The notes beneath the pieces are model-generated. The model saw only the letters and a program-made list of their open reading frames with translations. It ran no database searches and was not told the DNA's origin. From contig NZ_CP023563.1 of the NCBI RefSeq assembly GCF_002407185.1, positions 2,604,001-2,668,000 of the forward strand: a DNA stretch of 64,000 bases. The letters run 5' to 3'. This document shows, in pieces, positions 1-10,767 of this stretch (position 1 is its first letter; each line of letters begins with the position of its first letter). A program made the position numbers and the translations under genes. This DNA is from Brachybacterium vulturis. Lineage in GTDB: Bacteria; Actinomycetota; Actinomycetes; Actinomycetales; Dermabacteraceae.

Positions 1-636
1 GGGCGGGCGCTGACCGCAGAGCAGTACCGCGCGGCCATCGAGTACCTACTCGCCGCCGACCCGGAGGATGTGGAAGCGCCGAAGCGCGGACGGTGGACGC
101 GGGAGCAACGGGTGATCGAGCGGGCCGCATGCATCGACATCGTGCTTGCGCAAGCTACGACGGGGCTGCGCACTTCCGAGCTGTGCATGAGGCCCACGGA
201 GGACTGCCACGCGGACGCCTCCGGCACCTTCATCGTCGAACTGCCCCCGGATGCCACGAAGACGCGTACGGGCCGTCCAGTACCTGTCCTTGCTCCCGCG
301 GTCAGTAAGCGTCTCGCGACGCGGCTGGATTCTGGGAGTCCGTGGCTCTTCCCTTCGCCGACCGACCAAGCGAAGGTATGGGACCCCCGCAACCGTGATC
401 GGAAGCTCGCGGCGCTCTACCGAGAGCTCGCCGAGCAGCTCCACATCGAGATGTTCGAGTACGAGCGGGGGCACTCCTGGCGCACCACGAACAACACGCT
501 GCTGTACGACGTGCTTCCCGAGGCGACCCGCACCCGGCTCTTCGGCCACACGGCGGCGGTCAACCGGCAGCGGTACACGGCCGTGACGAGCACCGAGGCT
601 GTGGTCTCTGCGGCGGCCGGAATCTTCGAGAAGTGA
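1..636 (+). CDS. Tyrosine recombinase/integrase, C-terminal part (5' end outside window)
   Basis: The reading frame is open from the first base, so the gene starts before the window; the first in-frame GTG is at 70 but coding continues upstream. What is visible is a complete catalytic domain of a phage/ICE-type tyrosine recombinase: the first Arg in TTGLRTSEL, a beta-hairpin Lys in DATKTRTGR, the HSWR box (HxxR), the later His in LFGHT, and the nucleophile Tyr in QRYTAV. All five catalytic positions are present, so nothing suggests decay. It would cut and rejoin DNA at an attachment site, and a tRNA 3' fragment lies 140 bp downstream. Family assignment is secure; the kind of element is unknown because its body lies to the left. 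Confidence 0.85.
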   Translation, partial: GRALTAEQYRAAIEYLLAADPEDVEAPKRGRWTREQRVIERAACIDIVLAQATTGLRTSELCMRPTEDCHADASGTFIVELPPDATKTRTGRPVPVLAPAVSKRLATRLDSGSPWLFPSPTDQAKVWDPRNRDRKLAALYRELAEQLHIEMFEYERGHSWRTTNNTLLYDVLPEATRTRLFGHTAAVNRQRYTAVTSTEAVVSAAAGIFEK

Positions 637-644
637 CCGCTAAG

Positions 645-675
645 GTGACCGCAAGAGGCGGGATTTGGCGGTCAC
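645..675 (+). terminator. Hairpin just after the integrase gene
   Basis: GTGACCGC (645-652) and GCGGTCAC (668-675) form a perfect 8-bp stem with a 15-base loop, nine bases after the integrase stop. A further GTGACCGC copy at 633-640 overlaps the stop codon, giving two tandem copies facing one inverted copy. This could be a terminator, or recombinase/excisionase arm-binding repeats. There is no T-run. Confidence 0.4.
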
Positions 676-775
676 ACCCAGGAATCTCCGTGAAGTTCTC
701 GAGCGCGCAAAACCGTCAACTGCCTGCGCGTTCTCCGTACTACCAGGGCATCTACCCTTGATTGGCACAGAGTCA

Positions 776-810
776 GGGGGTCGCAGGTTCAAATCCTGTC
801 AGCCCGACCA
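776..810 (+). other. tRNA 3'-end fragment, probable attachment site (attL/attR)
   Basis: The bases form a T-arm (GCAGG, TTCAAAT loop, CCTGT) followed by CAGCCCG, discriminator A and CCA, which is the 3' third of a tRNA. No matching 5' acceptor strand (CGGGCTG) lies upstream, so it is not a complete gene. The implied C1-G72 pair with A73 is characteristic of bacterial tRNA-Pro. With an integrase gene ending 140 bp away, the natural reading is the duplicated target left when an element integrated into a tRNA-Pro gene; the intact tRNA should be at the other, unseen end. The exact crossover limits cannot be set from one end. Confidence 0.65.
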
Positions 811-819
811 TCGGCCTGG

Positions 820-851
820 GCCGTGTCATCGTTTCCGGACGATGGCGCGGC
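820..851 (-). terminator. Hairpin immediately after narI
   Basis: CATCGT (827-832) and ACGATG (839-844) pair around a six-base loop, with outer GCCG/CGGC pairing at 820-823 and 848-851. It begins directly after the narI stop on the minus strand and so is well placed to end nar transcription. No T-tract follows. Confidence 0.4.
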
Positions 852-1625
852 TCAGGTCTTTTTTCGTCGCCCTGCCGCCGCAGGCCCCGGCACCTCGGGG
901 ATGTCGCTCTTCGCCCAACCCGGACGCGGCTTCCGCTCGGAGTCATCCCGGGAGCGATACAGGATGTACGGGCGGTTCAGGTAGCCGAACGGGATGGTGA
1001 ACGCGTGGACCAGACGGCTGAAGGGCCAGATCGCGAACAGCACCAGCGCCATCAGCACATGCAGCTGGAAGAACAACGGCGCCGCTGCCATCAGGGAGGG
1101 ATCCGGATTCAGGGTCCAGAAGTTCCGGAACCAGATCGACAGCCCCTCCCGATAGTTGTACGAGCTCTGGAGGTTGAACAGGGTCGCCAGGATCCCCAGC
1201 AGGATGGAGAGCCCCAGCAGGCCGAACATGATCTTGTCGCCGAACGGGGTCACGGTCTTCACGCGGTCGTTGGTGGTGCGTCGCCAGGCGAGGATCATGA
1301 TGCCCCCGGCGGCGACCGCCGAGGCGACGATCCCCATGCCGAAAGCTCCCCAGTGGTACATCGACTCGGTGATGCCGATCGCGTCGGTCCACCGCTGCGG
1401 GATCAGCAGCCCCATCAGATGCCCGAAGAAGACGGCGATGATGCCGTAGTGGAACAGGGGCGAGCCGAACCGGAGCAGCTTGGACTCGTAGAGCTGACTG
1501 GACCGGCTGGTGACCGTGTACTGGTCCGTGCGGAAGCGCCACACGTGCCCGAGGATGAAGATCGCCAGCACGAAGTAGGGCAGGACCGTCCAGAGCAGGA
1601 TGTCCAGCGTCGTGTCCTCACTCAT
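852..1625 (-). CDS. narI: Respiratory nitrate reductase gamma subunit (cytochrome b)
   Basis: This 257-residue membrane protein takes electrons from menaquinol through two b hemes and passes them to NarH. It has five hydrophobic stretches (about residues 5-25, 55-75, 90-112, 127-147 and 180-205) and histidines in the first and last ones, as expected for heme ligands, including RFGSPLFHYG and QLHVLMALVLF. The charged C-terminal tail is cytoplasmic. It is the last gene of narGHJI and its ATG lies inside the end of narJ (4-base overlap). The length is slightly above the usual 225-240. The assignment is firm from sequence and operon context. Confidence 0.95.
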   Translation of the reverse strand: MSEDTTLDILLWTVLPYFVLAIFILGHVWRFRTDQYTVTSRSSQLYESKLLRFGSPLFHYGIIAVFFGHLMGLLIPQRWTDAIGITESMYHWGAFGMGIVASAVAAGGIMILAWRRTTNDRVKTVTPFGDKIMFGLLGLSILLGILATLFNLQSSYNYREGLSIWFRNFWTLNPDPSLMAAAPLFFQLHVLMALVLFAIWPFSRLVHAFTIPFGYLNRPYILYRSRDDSERKPRPGWAKSDIPEVPGPAAAGRRKKT

Positions 1626-2416
1626 CGTCGGGGGCCTTTCGTCAGTTCGATCGGGACGGCGCCTGCGGTAGCCTCGTGATCGCAGGAGGACGGGGCGGCC
1701 ATGGTGTGGGCGGCGACCGCGGCGGCGTCCTCGTCCTGCCCGTAGCCGTCGAGCCCGACGGTCTCGTCATCGGGTCCTTCGGCCGCGAGACGCATCACGG
1801 CCTCGCGGTCCTCCACGTCCAGCGGAGGCAGCGTCTCCGAGATCGCGTCGAGGACGCCGTGCCAGGGCGAGTCGATCTCCTGCAGGTGAATCCGCAGCAG
1901 CTCCAGGCCGGGCCGGTTGGTGCGCAGGATCTTCGCTCCCCGCTCCGCGTCGTACCCGGCGGCGAACTCGAGCACGGTGGGCAGATGATCGGGCAGCTCG
2001 TTGCTCCCGACCTCGGCCCCCGCGGCACGGAAGTCCTGCTTGATCCGCACCAGGGCCATGCCTCGGCGCCGCGTGTCCCCCTGGCTGAAGTACGTCAGGT
2101 ACAGGCACCCGCGGCGACGGGTGTCGAAGGTGTCGACATAGCGGGACTGCAGCTCGCCCAGCGGAAGCGTTCCGATCGCATCGAGGCCGGCGAGCAGGCC
2201 GGACCCCGTCTGCTCGGGCAGATCCTCGGCGAGCCGGCGGATCACGTCGACCTTTCCGAGCAGGTCGGCGTCGGGGTACCCGAGCAGCCAGGAGGCACAG
2301 ATCCAGGTGGCCCGCAGCTCTGCGTCGGACAGGCCGGAGGCATGCAGAGGATCTTGCTTCTGTGCCAAGGGCACCTCGGCGCCTCGGCGCTCGAGCAGGC
2401 GGGAGAGCAGTCCCAT
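1622..2416 (-). CDS. narJ: Nitrate reductase molybdenum cofactor assembly chaperone
   Basis: This 264-residue soluble protein of the NarJ/TorD chaperone family helps insert the molybdenum cofactor into NarG before the complex docks on the membrane; it is not part of the finished enzyme. The family signature is seen in the SRYVDTFDTRRRGCLYLTYF region (about residues 87-107) and in NELPDHLPTVLEF (about 138-150). The C-terminal tail is long and rich in Asp and Ala and is probably unstructured. Its ATG overlaps the narH stop and its end overlaps narI by four bases, so translation is likely coupled. Confidence 0.95.
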   Translation of the reverse strand: MGLLSRLLERRGAEVPLAQKQDPLHASGLSDAELRATWICASWLLGYPDADLLGKVDVIRRLAEDLPEQTGSGLLAGLDAIGTLPLGELQSRYVDTFDTRRRGCLYLTYFSQGDTRRRGMALVRIKQDFRAAGAEVGSNELPDHLPTVLEFAAGYDAERGAKILRTNRPGLELLRIHLQEIDSPWHGVLDAISETLPPLDVEDREAVMRLAAEGPDDETVGLDGYGQDEDAAAVAAHTMAAPSSCDHEATAGAVPIELTKGPRR

Positions 2417-4041
2417 CAGGCACCCCCGGCGGTCGGTTCGGGGAACAGTCCCTGCGGAAGGCCCTTGCCATCCCAGTTCAGCAGGTTGACCCGTCCTTCG
2501 CCAGGACTCGGCACGTTGCCCTCCTCGCGCTTGCTCGCATATCCGGGCCCGGCCATGCCCGCGCCCTCGGCCTCCGCCGCCATCCCGGGCCCTCCCTCGC
2601 TGTTCAGAGGGCAGTCGGTGCCGACGCCCTCCAGGTTGTGGGCGGACTCGCCGTGGCCTCGCGGGATGACATAGCGCTCGTCGTACTTGGCGATCGCGAG
2701 CAGTCGATACATGTCCCGCATCGTCTCGCCCGTCATGGCGACGGCGTTGGCGATGCCCTCCTTGGGCTCCCTGCCGAGGTCCACATCGCGCATATAAGAG
2801 CGCATCGCGGCCATGCGGTAGAGCACTCGCTCCACGGTCGGGACATCACCGGCGGTGAAGAGGTTCGCCAGATATTCGACCGGGATCCGCAAGGTGTCGA
2901 TCGCTGCGAACAGATTGTCGGCGTCCTCGGCGTCGAAGCCGCTGTCGGCCACGGAATCCACCACCGGCGACAGCGGCGGGATGTACCAGACCATCGGCAG
3001 AGTGCGGTACTCCGGGTGCAGGGGCAGCGCGACCTCGTACTCCTTGATCAGCGTGAAGATCGGGGAGTTCTGCGCAGCCAGGATCCAGTCGTAGGAGATG
3101 CCGCCCTTCTCGGCCGCCGCGATCACCTCCGGGTCGTGCGGGTCGAGGATCAGGTCCTTCTGCGCCTCGTAGAGGTCTTTCTCATCGGGCGTCGATGCCG
3201 CGTCGGTGACGCGGTCGGCGTCGTAGAGGACGAGGCCGATGTAGCGCAGACGGCCGACGCAGGTCTCGGCGCAGATGGTCGGCTCCCCGAGCTCGAGCCG
3301 GGGATAGCAGAAGGTGCACTTCTCGGCCTTGCCGGTCTTGTGATTGAAATAGACCTTCTTGTACGGGCACCCGGAGACGCACATGCGCCATCCGCGGCAG
3401 TCGTCCTGATCGACCAGCACGACGCCGTCCTCGCTGCGCTTGTAGATGGCACCCGACGGGCAGGCGGCCACACAGGTGGGATTCATGCAGTGCTCGCAGA
3501 TCCGCGGCAGATAGAACATGAAGGTCTGGTCGAACTCGAGCTGGACCTTCTCCTCGATCCCCCGGATCATGGGGTCCTTGTCCTTGTTCGCGTACGTGCC
3601 ACCGAGGTCGTCGTCCCAGTTGCCCGACCATTGGATATCGATGGGCTTGCCGGTGAGCTGGGATTTCGGTGGTGCCGTGGGGATGTTCTGCTGGGCCGGG
3701 GCGTTCAGCAGGTTGTCGTACTCGTAGGTCCACGGCTCGTAGTAGTCGTCGAGGTCCGGCAGCAGCGGGTTCGCGAACAGGGTCAGCAGCTTCTTGAGCC
3801 GGCCGCCGCCCTTCTGGCGGAGCTTGCCGCGCTTGTCCAGCTCCCAGCCGCCCTTCCATTTCTCCTGGTCCTCGTAGCCGCGGGGATATCCCTGCCCGGG
3901 CCGCGTCTCGACGTTGTTGAACCACATGTATTCGGTGCCATCACGGTTGGTCCATGCCTGCTTGCAGGTCACGGAACAGGTATGGCAGCCGATGCACTTG
4001 TCCAGGTTCATCACCATGGACATCTGGGCCATGACGCGCAT
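2416..4041 (-). CDS. narH: Respiratory nitrate reductase beta subunit (iron-sulfur)
   Basis: This 541-residue electron-transfer subunit carries electrons from the NarI hemes to NarG through four Fe-S clusters. The first cysteine group is at residues 16, 19, 22 and 26 (CIGCHTCSVTC). Further groups follow in ICEHCMNPTCVAACPSG, in DDCRGWRMCVSGCPYKK, where a Trp stands at one Cys position as in the 3Fe-4S site of the family, and in KCTFCYPR...CAETCVGR. The length is slightly above the usual ~510 because of a Gly/Ala-rich C-terminal tail. It follows narG by 27 bp and overlaps narJ by one base. Confidence 0.97.
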   Translation of the reverse strand: MRVMAQMSMVMNLDKCIGCHTCSVTCKQAWTNRDGTEYMWFNNVETRPGQGYPRGYEDQEKWKGGWELDKRGKLRQKGGGRLKKLLTLFANPLLPDLDDYYEPWTYEYDNLLNAPAQQNIPTAPPKSQLTGKPIDIQWSGNWDDDLGGTYANKDKDPMIRGIEEKVQLEFDQTFMFYLPRICEHCMNPTCVAACPSGAIYKRSEDGVVLVDQDDCRGWRMCVSGCPYKKVYFNHKTGKAEKCTFCYPRLELGEPTICAETCVGRLRYIGLVLYDADRVTDAASTPDEKDLYEAQKDLILDPHDPEVIAAAEKGGISYDWILAAQNSPIFTLIKEYEVALPLHPEYRTLPMVWYIPPLSPVVDSVADSGFDAEDADNLFAAIDTLRIPVEYLANLFTAGDVPTVERVLYRMAAMRSYMRDVDLGREPKEGIANAVAMTGETMRDMYRLLAIAKYDERYVIPRGHGESAHNLEGVGTDCPLNSEGGPGMAAEAEGAGMAGPGYASKREEGNVPSPGEGRVNLLNWDGKGLPQGLFPEPTAGGA

Positions 4042-4068
4042 ATTGCTCCTCCTCCTGTTCTGCGGTGC

Positions 4069-7000
4069 TCAGTACTCGACAGGGACGGTGCGTCTGCGGA
4101 TCACGGTGACCTCGTCCCGCTGCGTCCCGGATGGACCGATGTAGTTGAAGCCGTAGGAGAGCTGGGCGTACCCGCCGATCAGGTGCGACGGCTTCAGCAT
4201 CAGCCGGGTCAGCGAGTTGTGGATGCCGCCGCGCTTCCCGTCCCGCTCGGTCAGCGGTACGCCGATGATCCGCTCCGGGGCGTGGTACATGAACGCGGTG
4301 CCCTGCGGCATCCGATGGCTGACGATCGCACGTGCCGCGACGACGCCGTTGCGGTTGACCGCCTCGATCCAGTCGTTGTCGGCGATCCCCACCGCCTCGG
4401 CGTCCTCGACGCTCATCCAGATGGTCTGCCCACCGCGGGACAGGTTCGTCATCGGCGAGGTCTCGACGTAGGTCGTGTGGATCGACCACTTGCTGTGAGG
4501 GGTCAGGAACCGCACGCTGATCCCGGGCGAGGCACCGTCGTGCGTGGTCTCCCCGATGCCCACCTCCCCGAACAGTGCCGTCATGCTCAGCGGCGGGCGG
4601 AACACGGGCATCGCCTCACCGGTCTCCAGCATCCAGTCGTGATCGAGGTAGAAGTGCTGCCGCCCGGTCAGCGTGTGCCAGGGCTTCATCCGCTCGACGT
4701 TGATGGTGAACGGGCTGTAGCGACGCCCTCCCGATTCCGATCCCGACCACTCCGGGCTGGTGATCACCGGCTGCGGAGAGGCCTGGGTGTCCGAGAACTC
4801 GATGGTCCTGCCCTCGGCCTCGGCCGAGAGATCGTGCAGCCGGGTTCCCGTGCGCTCCTCCAGAGTCTTGAACCCCTCGGTCGCCATCTTCCCGTTCGTG
4901 GTGCCGGACAGCGCGAGGATGAACTCTGCGGCCTGCCGGTCGGTGCGCAGCAGCGGCTGCCCTGCTCCGACCCCGGAGCGTGCCGTCCCGTTGAGCCCGC
5001 GCAGGCGCTCGACATGCTCGGTGACATCGAAGGTGAGCCCCTTGGTGGTCATCCCCAGCGTCTCCAGCAGCGGGCCGGCGGAGGTGAACTTCTCATGGAT
5101 CGCCGCATAGTCGCGCTCCACCTCCATGAAGTTCGGCATGGTCCTGCCCGGCACAGGATCGCACTCGCCCGCCTTCCAGTCCCGCACGCGACCGTGAGGG
5201 GTCGCCAGCTCGCCGGGCGAATCGTGCTGCATCGGGTGGGCGACCACATCGGTCCGGGTCCCCAGGTGCTCCACCGCCAGCTCGCTGAACTTCTTCGCGA
5301 TCGTCTCCCAGGCCTGCCAGTCGGTGCGCGCCTCCCAGGGGTTCTCGATCGCCGGGCTGAAGGAGTTGACGTAGGGGTGCATGTCCGTGGTGGACAGGTC
5401 ATGCTTCTCGTACCAGGTCGATGCTGGCAGGATCACGTCGGAGTGCAGGGTGTGCGTGGTCATCCGGAAGTCCAGCGTCAGCATCAGATCGATCTTGCCG
5501 GCGGGCGAGTCCTCCCGCCACCGCACGTCCCGGGGCCGGAACTCCTCCGGGGTCTCCTCGACGTCAAGGGCGTCATCCGTGCCGATCACGTGCCGGAAGA
5601 AGTACTGCTCCCCCTTCGCCGAGGAGCCGAGGGTGTTCGCGCGCCAGACCGACCAGATGCGCGGATAGTTGTGCGGCGCATCAGGATCCTCGGCCGCGAA
5701 GTTGATCTCTCCCTTCTGCAGCGCGTCGACCAGGTACGGCACCGTCTCCTGCCCCGCTGCGGCGGCACGGCCGGCGACCTCGAGGGGGTTGATGTCGAAC
5801 TGGGGATAGAACGGCTGCCAGCCGAGCCGCTGGCTGAGCGCGATCGTGTCGGCGATCGAGGTGCCCGCGAAGCGTCCGGTGCCCGTCGTCGCGGCGAAGG
5901 TGTCGGTCCCGAACTGGTCATAGCGCCACTGGCCGGAGTGGATGTACCAGTACGGGGTCTGTGTCGCCTGGCGCGGCGGGCGCGACCAGTCCAGGGCCAT
6001 CGCCAGGTGGGTGAATCCGGTGAGCGGACGCACCTTCTCCTGCCCGACGTAATGGGCCCAGCCGCCGCCGTTGACGCCCTGGGTGCCGCACAGCATCGTC
6101 AGCGTCAGGAAGGTGCGGTAGATGGTGTCGGAATGGAACCAGTGGTTCGTGCCCGAGCCCATGATGATCATGGAGCGGCCGCCGGAGTCGATCGCGTTCT
6201 GGGCGAACTCGCGACCGATCTTCGCCGCCGTCCCGGCGGGGACGCCGGTGACGGTCTCCTGCCAGGCCGGGGTGCACAGGGCCTCGGCATCGTCGTAGCC
6301 GGACGCCCACTGACCCGGCAGGCCGTCGCGGCCGACGTTGTACTGCGCCAGCATCAGGTCGTAGACGGTGGTGACCAGACGGTCGCCGTAGCGGCGCACC
6401 GGGACGCCGCGGACCGCATCACCGCGGCCCTCGACGCCGGGGGTGTCGAAGCGCGGCACGAGGACCTCGACCACGTCCTCGTGCCGTCCCAGCATGGTCA
6501 GCGCCGGCTCGATGTCTCCGAGCTCGAGGTTCCACGTCCCGAGGCCCTCGTCGTTGTAGCGGTGGCCGACGGTGCCGTTGGGGACCACTGGCGCATCGGT
6601 GACCGTGTCCAGCATCATGGGTTTGAAGTCGGCGTCCGCGCTGGTGTGCACGGAGCCCGCGCCGATGTCGTCGTCGGCGGCGACGACGAACTTGCCGGGC
6701 ACCAGCGAGCCGTCCTCGCGCCGATCCAGCGCCACCAGGAAGGGAAGGTCCGTGTAGTGCTTGACGTAGTTGTCGAAGTACGGCGTGGTCCGCTCCACGA
6801 AGAACTCGCGCAGGATCGTATGACCCATGCCGATCGCGAGTGCGGCGTCGGTGCCGGGATGCGGGGCCAGCCACTGGTCGGCGAACTTCACCGACTCGGC
6901 GTAATCGGGCGCGACCGAGATGACCTTCTGACCGTGGTAGCGGGCCTCGATCATGTAGTGGGCGTCCGGGGTGCGGGTCTGGGGGACGTTGGAGCCCCAC

Positions 7001-7821
7001 ATGATCAGGTATGAGGAGTTCCACCAGTCTCCCGATTCCGGCACGTCGGTCTGGTCACCCATCACCTGCGGCGAGGCCAGGGGCATATCGGCATACCAGT
7101 CATAGAAGCTCAGCATCGGAGCGCCGATGAGCTGGTGGAACCGGGAACCGGACGCGAATGATCCCTGGCTCATCGCCGGGATCGGGGAGAACCCGGCGAT
7201 CCGGTCCGGACCGTACTCCTTGATGGTGTGCACATGGGCTGCGGCGATCAGCTCGACGGCCTCGTCCCATGAGGCCCGGATCAGGCCCCCCTTGCCCCGC
7301 TGGGACTTGTATCGGCGTGCCTTCTCCGGGTCGTCCACGATCGACTGCCAGGCCAGCACCGGGTCACGGCCCGGCGCAGCCTCCTTGGCCTCGCGGAACA
7401 TCTGCATCAGCTCCGCGCGCACATACGGATAGCGCACCCGGGTCGGGGAGTACGTGTACCAGCTGAAGGAGGCGCCTCTCGGGCAGCCGCGCGGCTCGTA
7501 CTCCGGCATGTCGGTGCCCACCGAGGGGTAGTCCGTGGCCTGCGCCTCCCAGGTGATCACGCCGTCCTTGACGAACACCCGCCACGAACAGGACCCGGTG
7601 CAGTTCACGCCGTGGGTCGAGCGCACCACCTTGTCGTGGGACCAGCGCTCCCGATAGAACGAGTCGGCGGTGCGTCCCCCCTGCTTGTGGAGCTCGCGAT
7701 TGTCCTCGGACATCCTCCCGCTGGGGGTGACCAGCCTCCGGCTCCCGATCAGGGCATCGATCAGGGAGTCGTCGATCTTCCCGCCTCGCGGTCGATCTCG
7801 AGATGCGTCCTGGGCGTTCAT
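4069..7821 (-). CDS. narG: Respiratory nitrate reductase alpha subunit (molybdenum)
   Basis: This 1250-residue catalytic subunit reduces nitrate to nitrite at a bis-MGD molybdenum centre on the cytoplasmic side of the membrane. The N-terminal Fe-S site appears as His70, Cys74, Cys78 and Cys113, the His-plus-three-Cys pattern typical of NarG. Further family stretches include SFYDWYADMPLASPQ and the DVPESGDWWNSSYLIMWGSN segment around the Mo-ligand Asp, and the C-terminal MGD-binding domain is present. The length is normal (1220-1250). The start is an ATG preceded by GAAGGGAG. It is the first gene of narGHJI; no nitrate transporter or regulator gene is next to it in this window. Confidence 0.98.
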   Translation of the reverse strand: MNAQDASRDRPRGGKIDDSLIDALIGSRRLVTPSGRMSEDNRELHKQGGRTADSFYRERWSHDKVVRSTHGVNCTGSCSWRVFVKDGVITWEAQATDYPSVGTDMPEYEPRGCPRGASFSWYTYSPTRVRYPYVRAELMQMFREAKEAAPGRDPVLAWQSIVDDPEKARRYKSQRGKGGLIRASWDEAVELIAAAHVHTIKEYGPDRIAGFSPIPAMSQGSFASGSRFHQLIGAPMLSFYDWYADMPLASPQVMGDQTDVPESGDWWNSSYLIMWGSNVPQTRTPDAHYMIEARYHGQKVISVAPDYAESVKFADQWLAPHPGTDAALAIGMGHTILREFFVERTTPYFDNYVKHYTDLPFLVALDRREDGSLVPGKFVVAADDDIGAGSVHTSADADFKPMMLDTVTDAPVVPNGTVGHRYNDEGLGTWNLELGDIEPALTMLGRHEDVVEVLVPRFDTPGVEGRGDAVRGVPVRRYGDRLVTTVYDLMLAQYNVGRDGLPGQWASGYDDAEALCTPAWQETVTGVPAGTAAKIGREFAQNAIDSGGRSMIIMGSGTNHWFHSDTIYRTFLTLTMLCGTQGVNGGGWAHYVGQEKVRPLTGFTHLAMALDWSRPPRQATQTPYWYIHSGQWRYDQFGTDTFAATTGTGRFAGTSIADTIALSQRLGWQPFYPQFDINPLEVAGRAAAAGQETVPYLVDALQKGEINFAAEDPDAPHNYPRIWSVWRANTLGSSAKGEQYFFRHVIGTDDALDVEETPEEFRPRDVRWREDSPAGKIDLMLTLDFRMTTHTLHSDVILPASTWYEKHDLSTTDMHPYVNSFSPAIENPWEARTDWQAWETIAKKFSELAVEHLGTRTDVVAHPMQHDSPGELATPHGRVRDWKAGECDPVPGRTMPNFMEVERDYAAIHEKFTSAGPLLETLGMTTKGLTFDVTEHVERLRGLNGTARSGVGAGQPLLRTDRQAAEFILALSGTTNGKMATEGFKTLEERTGTRLHDLSAEAEGRTIEFSDTQASPQPVITSPEWSGSESGGRRYSPFTINVERMKPWHTLTGRQHFYLDHDWMLETGEAMPVFRPPLSMTALFGEVGIGETTHDGASPGISVRFLTPHSKWSIHTTYVETSPMTNLSRGGQTIWMSVEDAEAVGIADNDWIEAVNRNGVVAARAIVSHRMPQGTAFMYHAPERIIGVPLTERDGKRGGIHNSLTRLMLKPSHLIGGYAQLSYGFNYIGPSGTQRDEVTVIRRRTVPVEY

Positions 7822-7927
7822 GCGGCTCCCTTCGTCGCGAATCCCGAGACGGTGGGATCGGTGCCCGATGGTCCGGCGGCACCGTCCTCACGCTGCTCTG
7901 CGCATCCGCGTCGGACCCTGCACGATG

Positions 7928-7940
7928 ACCTGCTGCAGGT
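7928..7940. promoter_or_regulatory. Perfect palindrome upstream of narG
   Basis: ACCTGC-T-GCAGGT is a perfect 13-base palindrome about 107 bp before the narG start, in the 253-bp gap between the sdhB end and narG. It is in the right place for an operator of the nar operon. It does not match the FNR/CRP consensus (TTGAT....ATCAA), so the binding factor is unknown. I see no convincing -35/-10 pair nearby; the rest of the gap shows nothing recognisable. Confidence 0.3.
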
Positions 7941-8074
7941 ACGACACTCGGGAGACTATGTAAGATTCCTCACTGCTTCGAGGCTACCGGGGGAATCACT
8001 CGGGTGGGGTGGTTCGCGGAGTTCGTGTCGGAGCCGCCCCGGTCGCTGACGTGGTCGCTTCGCTCCAGCACCGG

Positions 8075-8823
8075 TCAGGAGAAGTGCCCGCGGGACAGCG
8101 CACCGAGCACATCGGAGCTGGTCTGCGAGATCATGTCCAGCGGGATGCCCGCGGGGCACACCGCCGTGCATTCGCCGATCTGGGTGCAGCCGCCGAAGCC
8201 CTCGGCATCATGCTGCTCGCTCATCGCCACGGCGCGGGAGTCGCGTTCGGGCTGACCCTGCGGCAGGGAACCGAGATGGGTGATCTTCGCCCCCAGGAAC
8301 AGCGATGCCGAGCCGTTGGGGCAGGCGGCCACGCAGGCTCCGCAGCTGATGCAGGCTGCGGCGTCGAAGGCGCGATCAGCGTCCTCTCGGGCCACGGGCG
8401 TGGAGTTCGCCTCGGGGGCGGCCCCCGTCTGCGCCGTGATGAAGCCGCCGGAGGCGACGATCCGGTCCAGCGCGCTGCGGTCGACCACGAGGTCCTTGAG
8501 CACCGGGAAGGCACCGGCGCGCCACGGCTCGACGTCGATCTCCTGCTCGTTCTCGAAGTGGCGCATGTGCAGCTGGCAGGTGGTGGTCAGCGACTCGGGA
8601 CCATGGGCTATCCCGTCGATGACGACGCCGCACATCCCGCAGATGCCCTCGCGGCAGTCATGGTCGAAGGCGACGGGGTCCTCCCCCTCCGCGGTGAGCT
8701 GCTCGTTGAGCACGTCGAGCACCTCCAGGAAGGACATCTCCGGGGAGATGTCCCCGACCCGGTAGGGGACCATCCTGCCCGTCGCTTCGCTGTGCGCCTG
8801 GCGCCAGATGTTCAGCGTGAGTC

Positions 8824-8827
<4 letters not shown>
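8075..8827 (-). CDS. sdhB: Succinate dehydrogenase/fumarate reductase iron-sulfur subunit
   Basis: This 250-residue protein carries electrons between the SdhA flavin and the membrane quinone site. The N-terminal [2Fe-2S] ligands lie in [13 protein letters not shown] (Cys58, 63, 66) with a fourth Cys in [10 protein letters not shown]. The C-terminal half has [14 protein letters not shown] and [15 protein letters not shown] for the 4Fe-4S and 3Fe-4S clusters. The start was set at the ATG overlapping the sdhA stop; the longer open frame upstream reads through sdhA antiphase and has no family similarity. It is the last gene of sdhCAB. Confidence 0.95.

Positions 8828-10766
<1,939 letters not shown>

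Positions 10767-10767
<1 letters not shown>

Noticed and set aside
776..810. Complete tRNA gene
   Set aside because: Only the T-arm, 3' acceptor strand and CCA are present; no D-arm, usable anticodon loop or 5' acceptor partner lies upstream.
857..863. T-run as a plus-strand terminator tail after the tRNA fragment
   Set aside because: It encodes the Lys-Lys end of NarI on the minus strand, and the stem just before it is positioned for narI.
2362..7014. A 1550-codon open frame on the plus strand
   Set aside because: It lies wholly antisense to narJ, narH and narG, which have unmistakable motifs; the product is Gly/Arg/Val/Leu/Asp-skewed low-complexity typical of the shadow frame in high-GC DNA.
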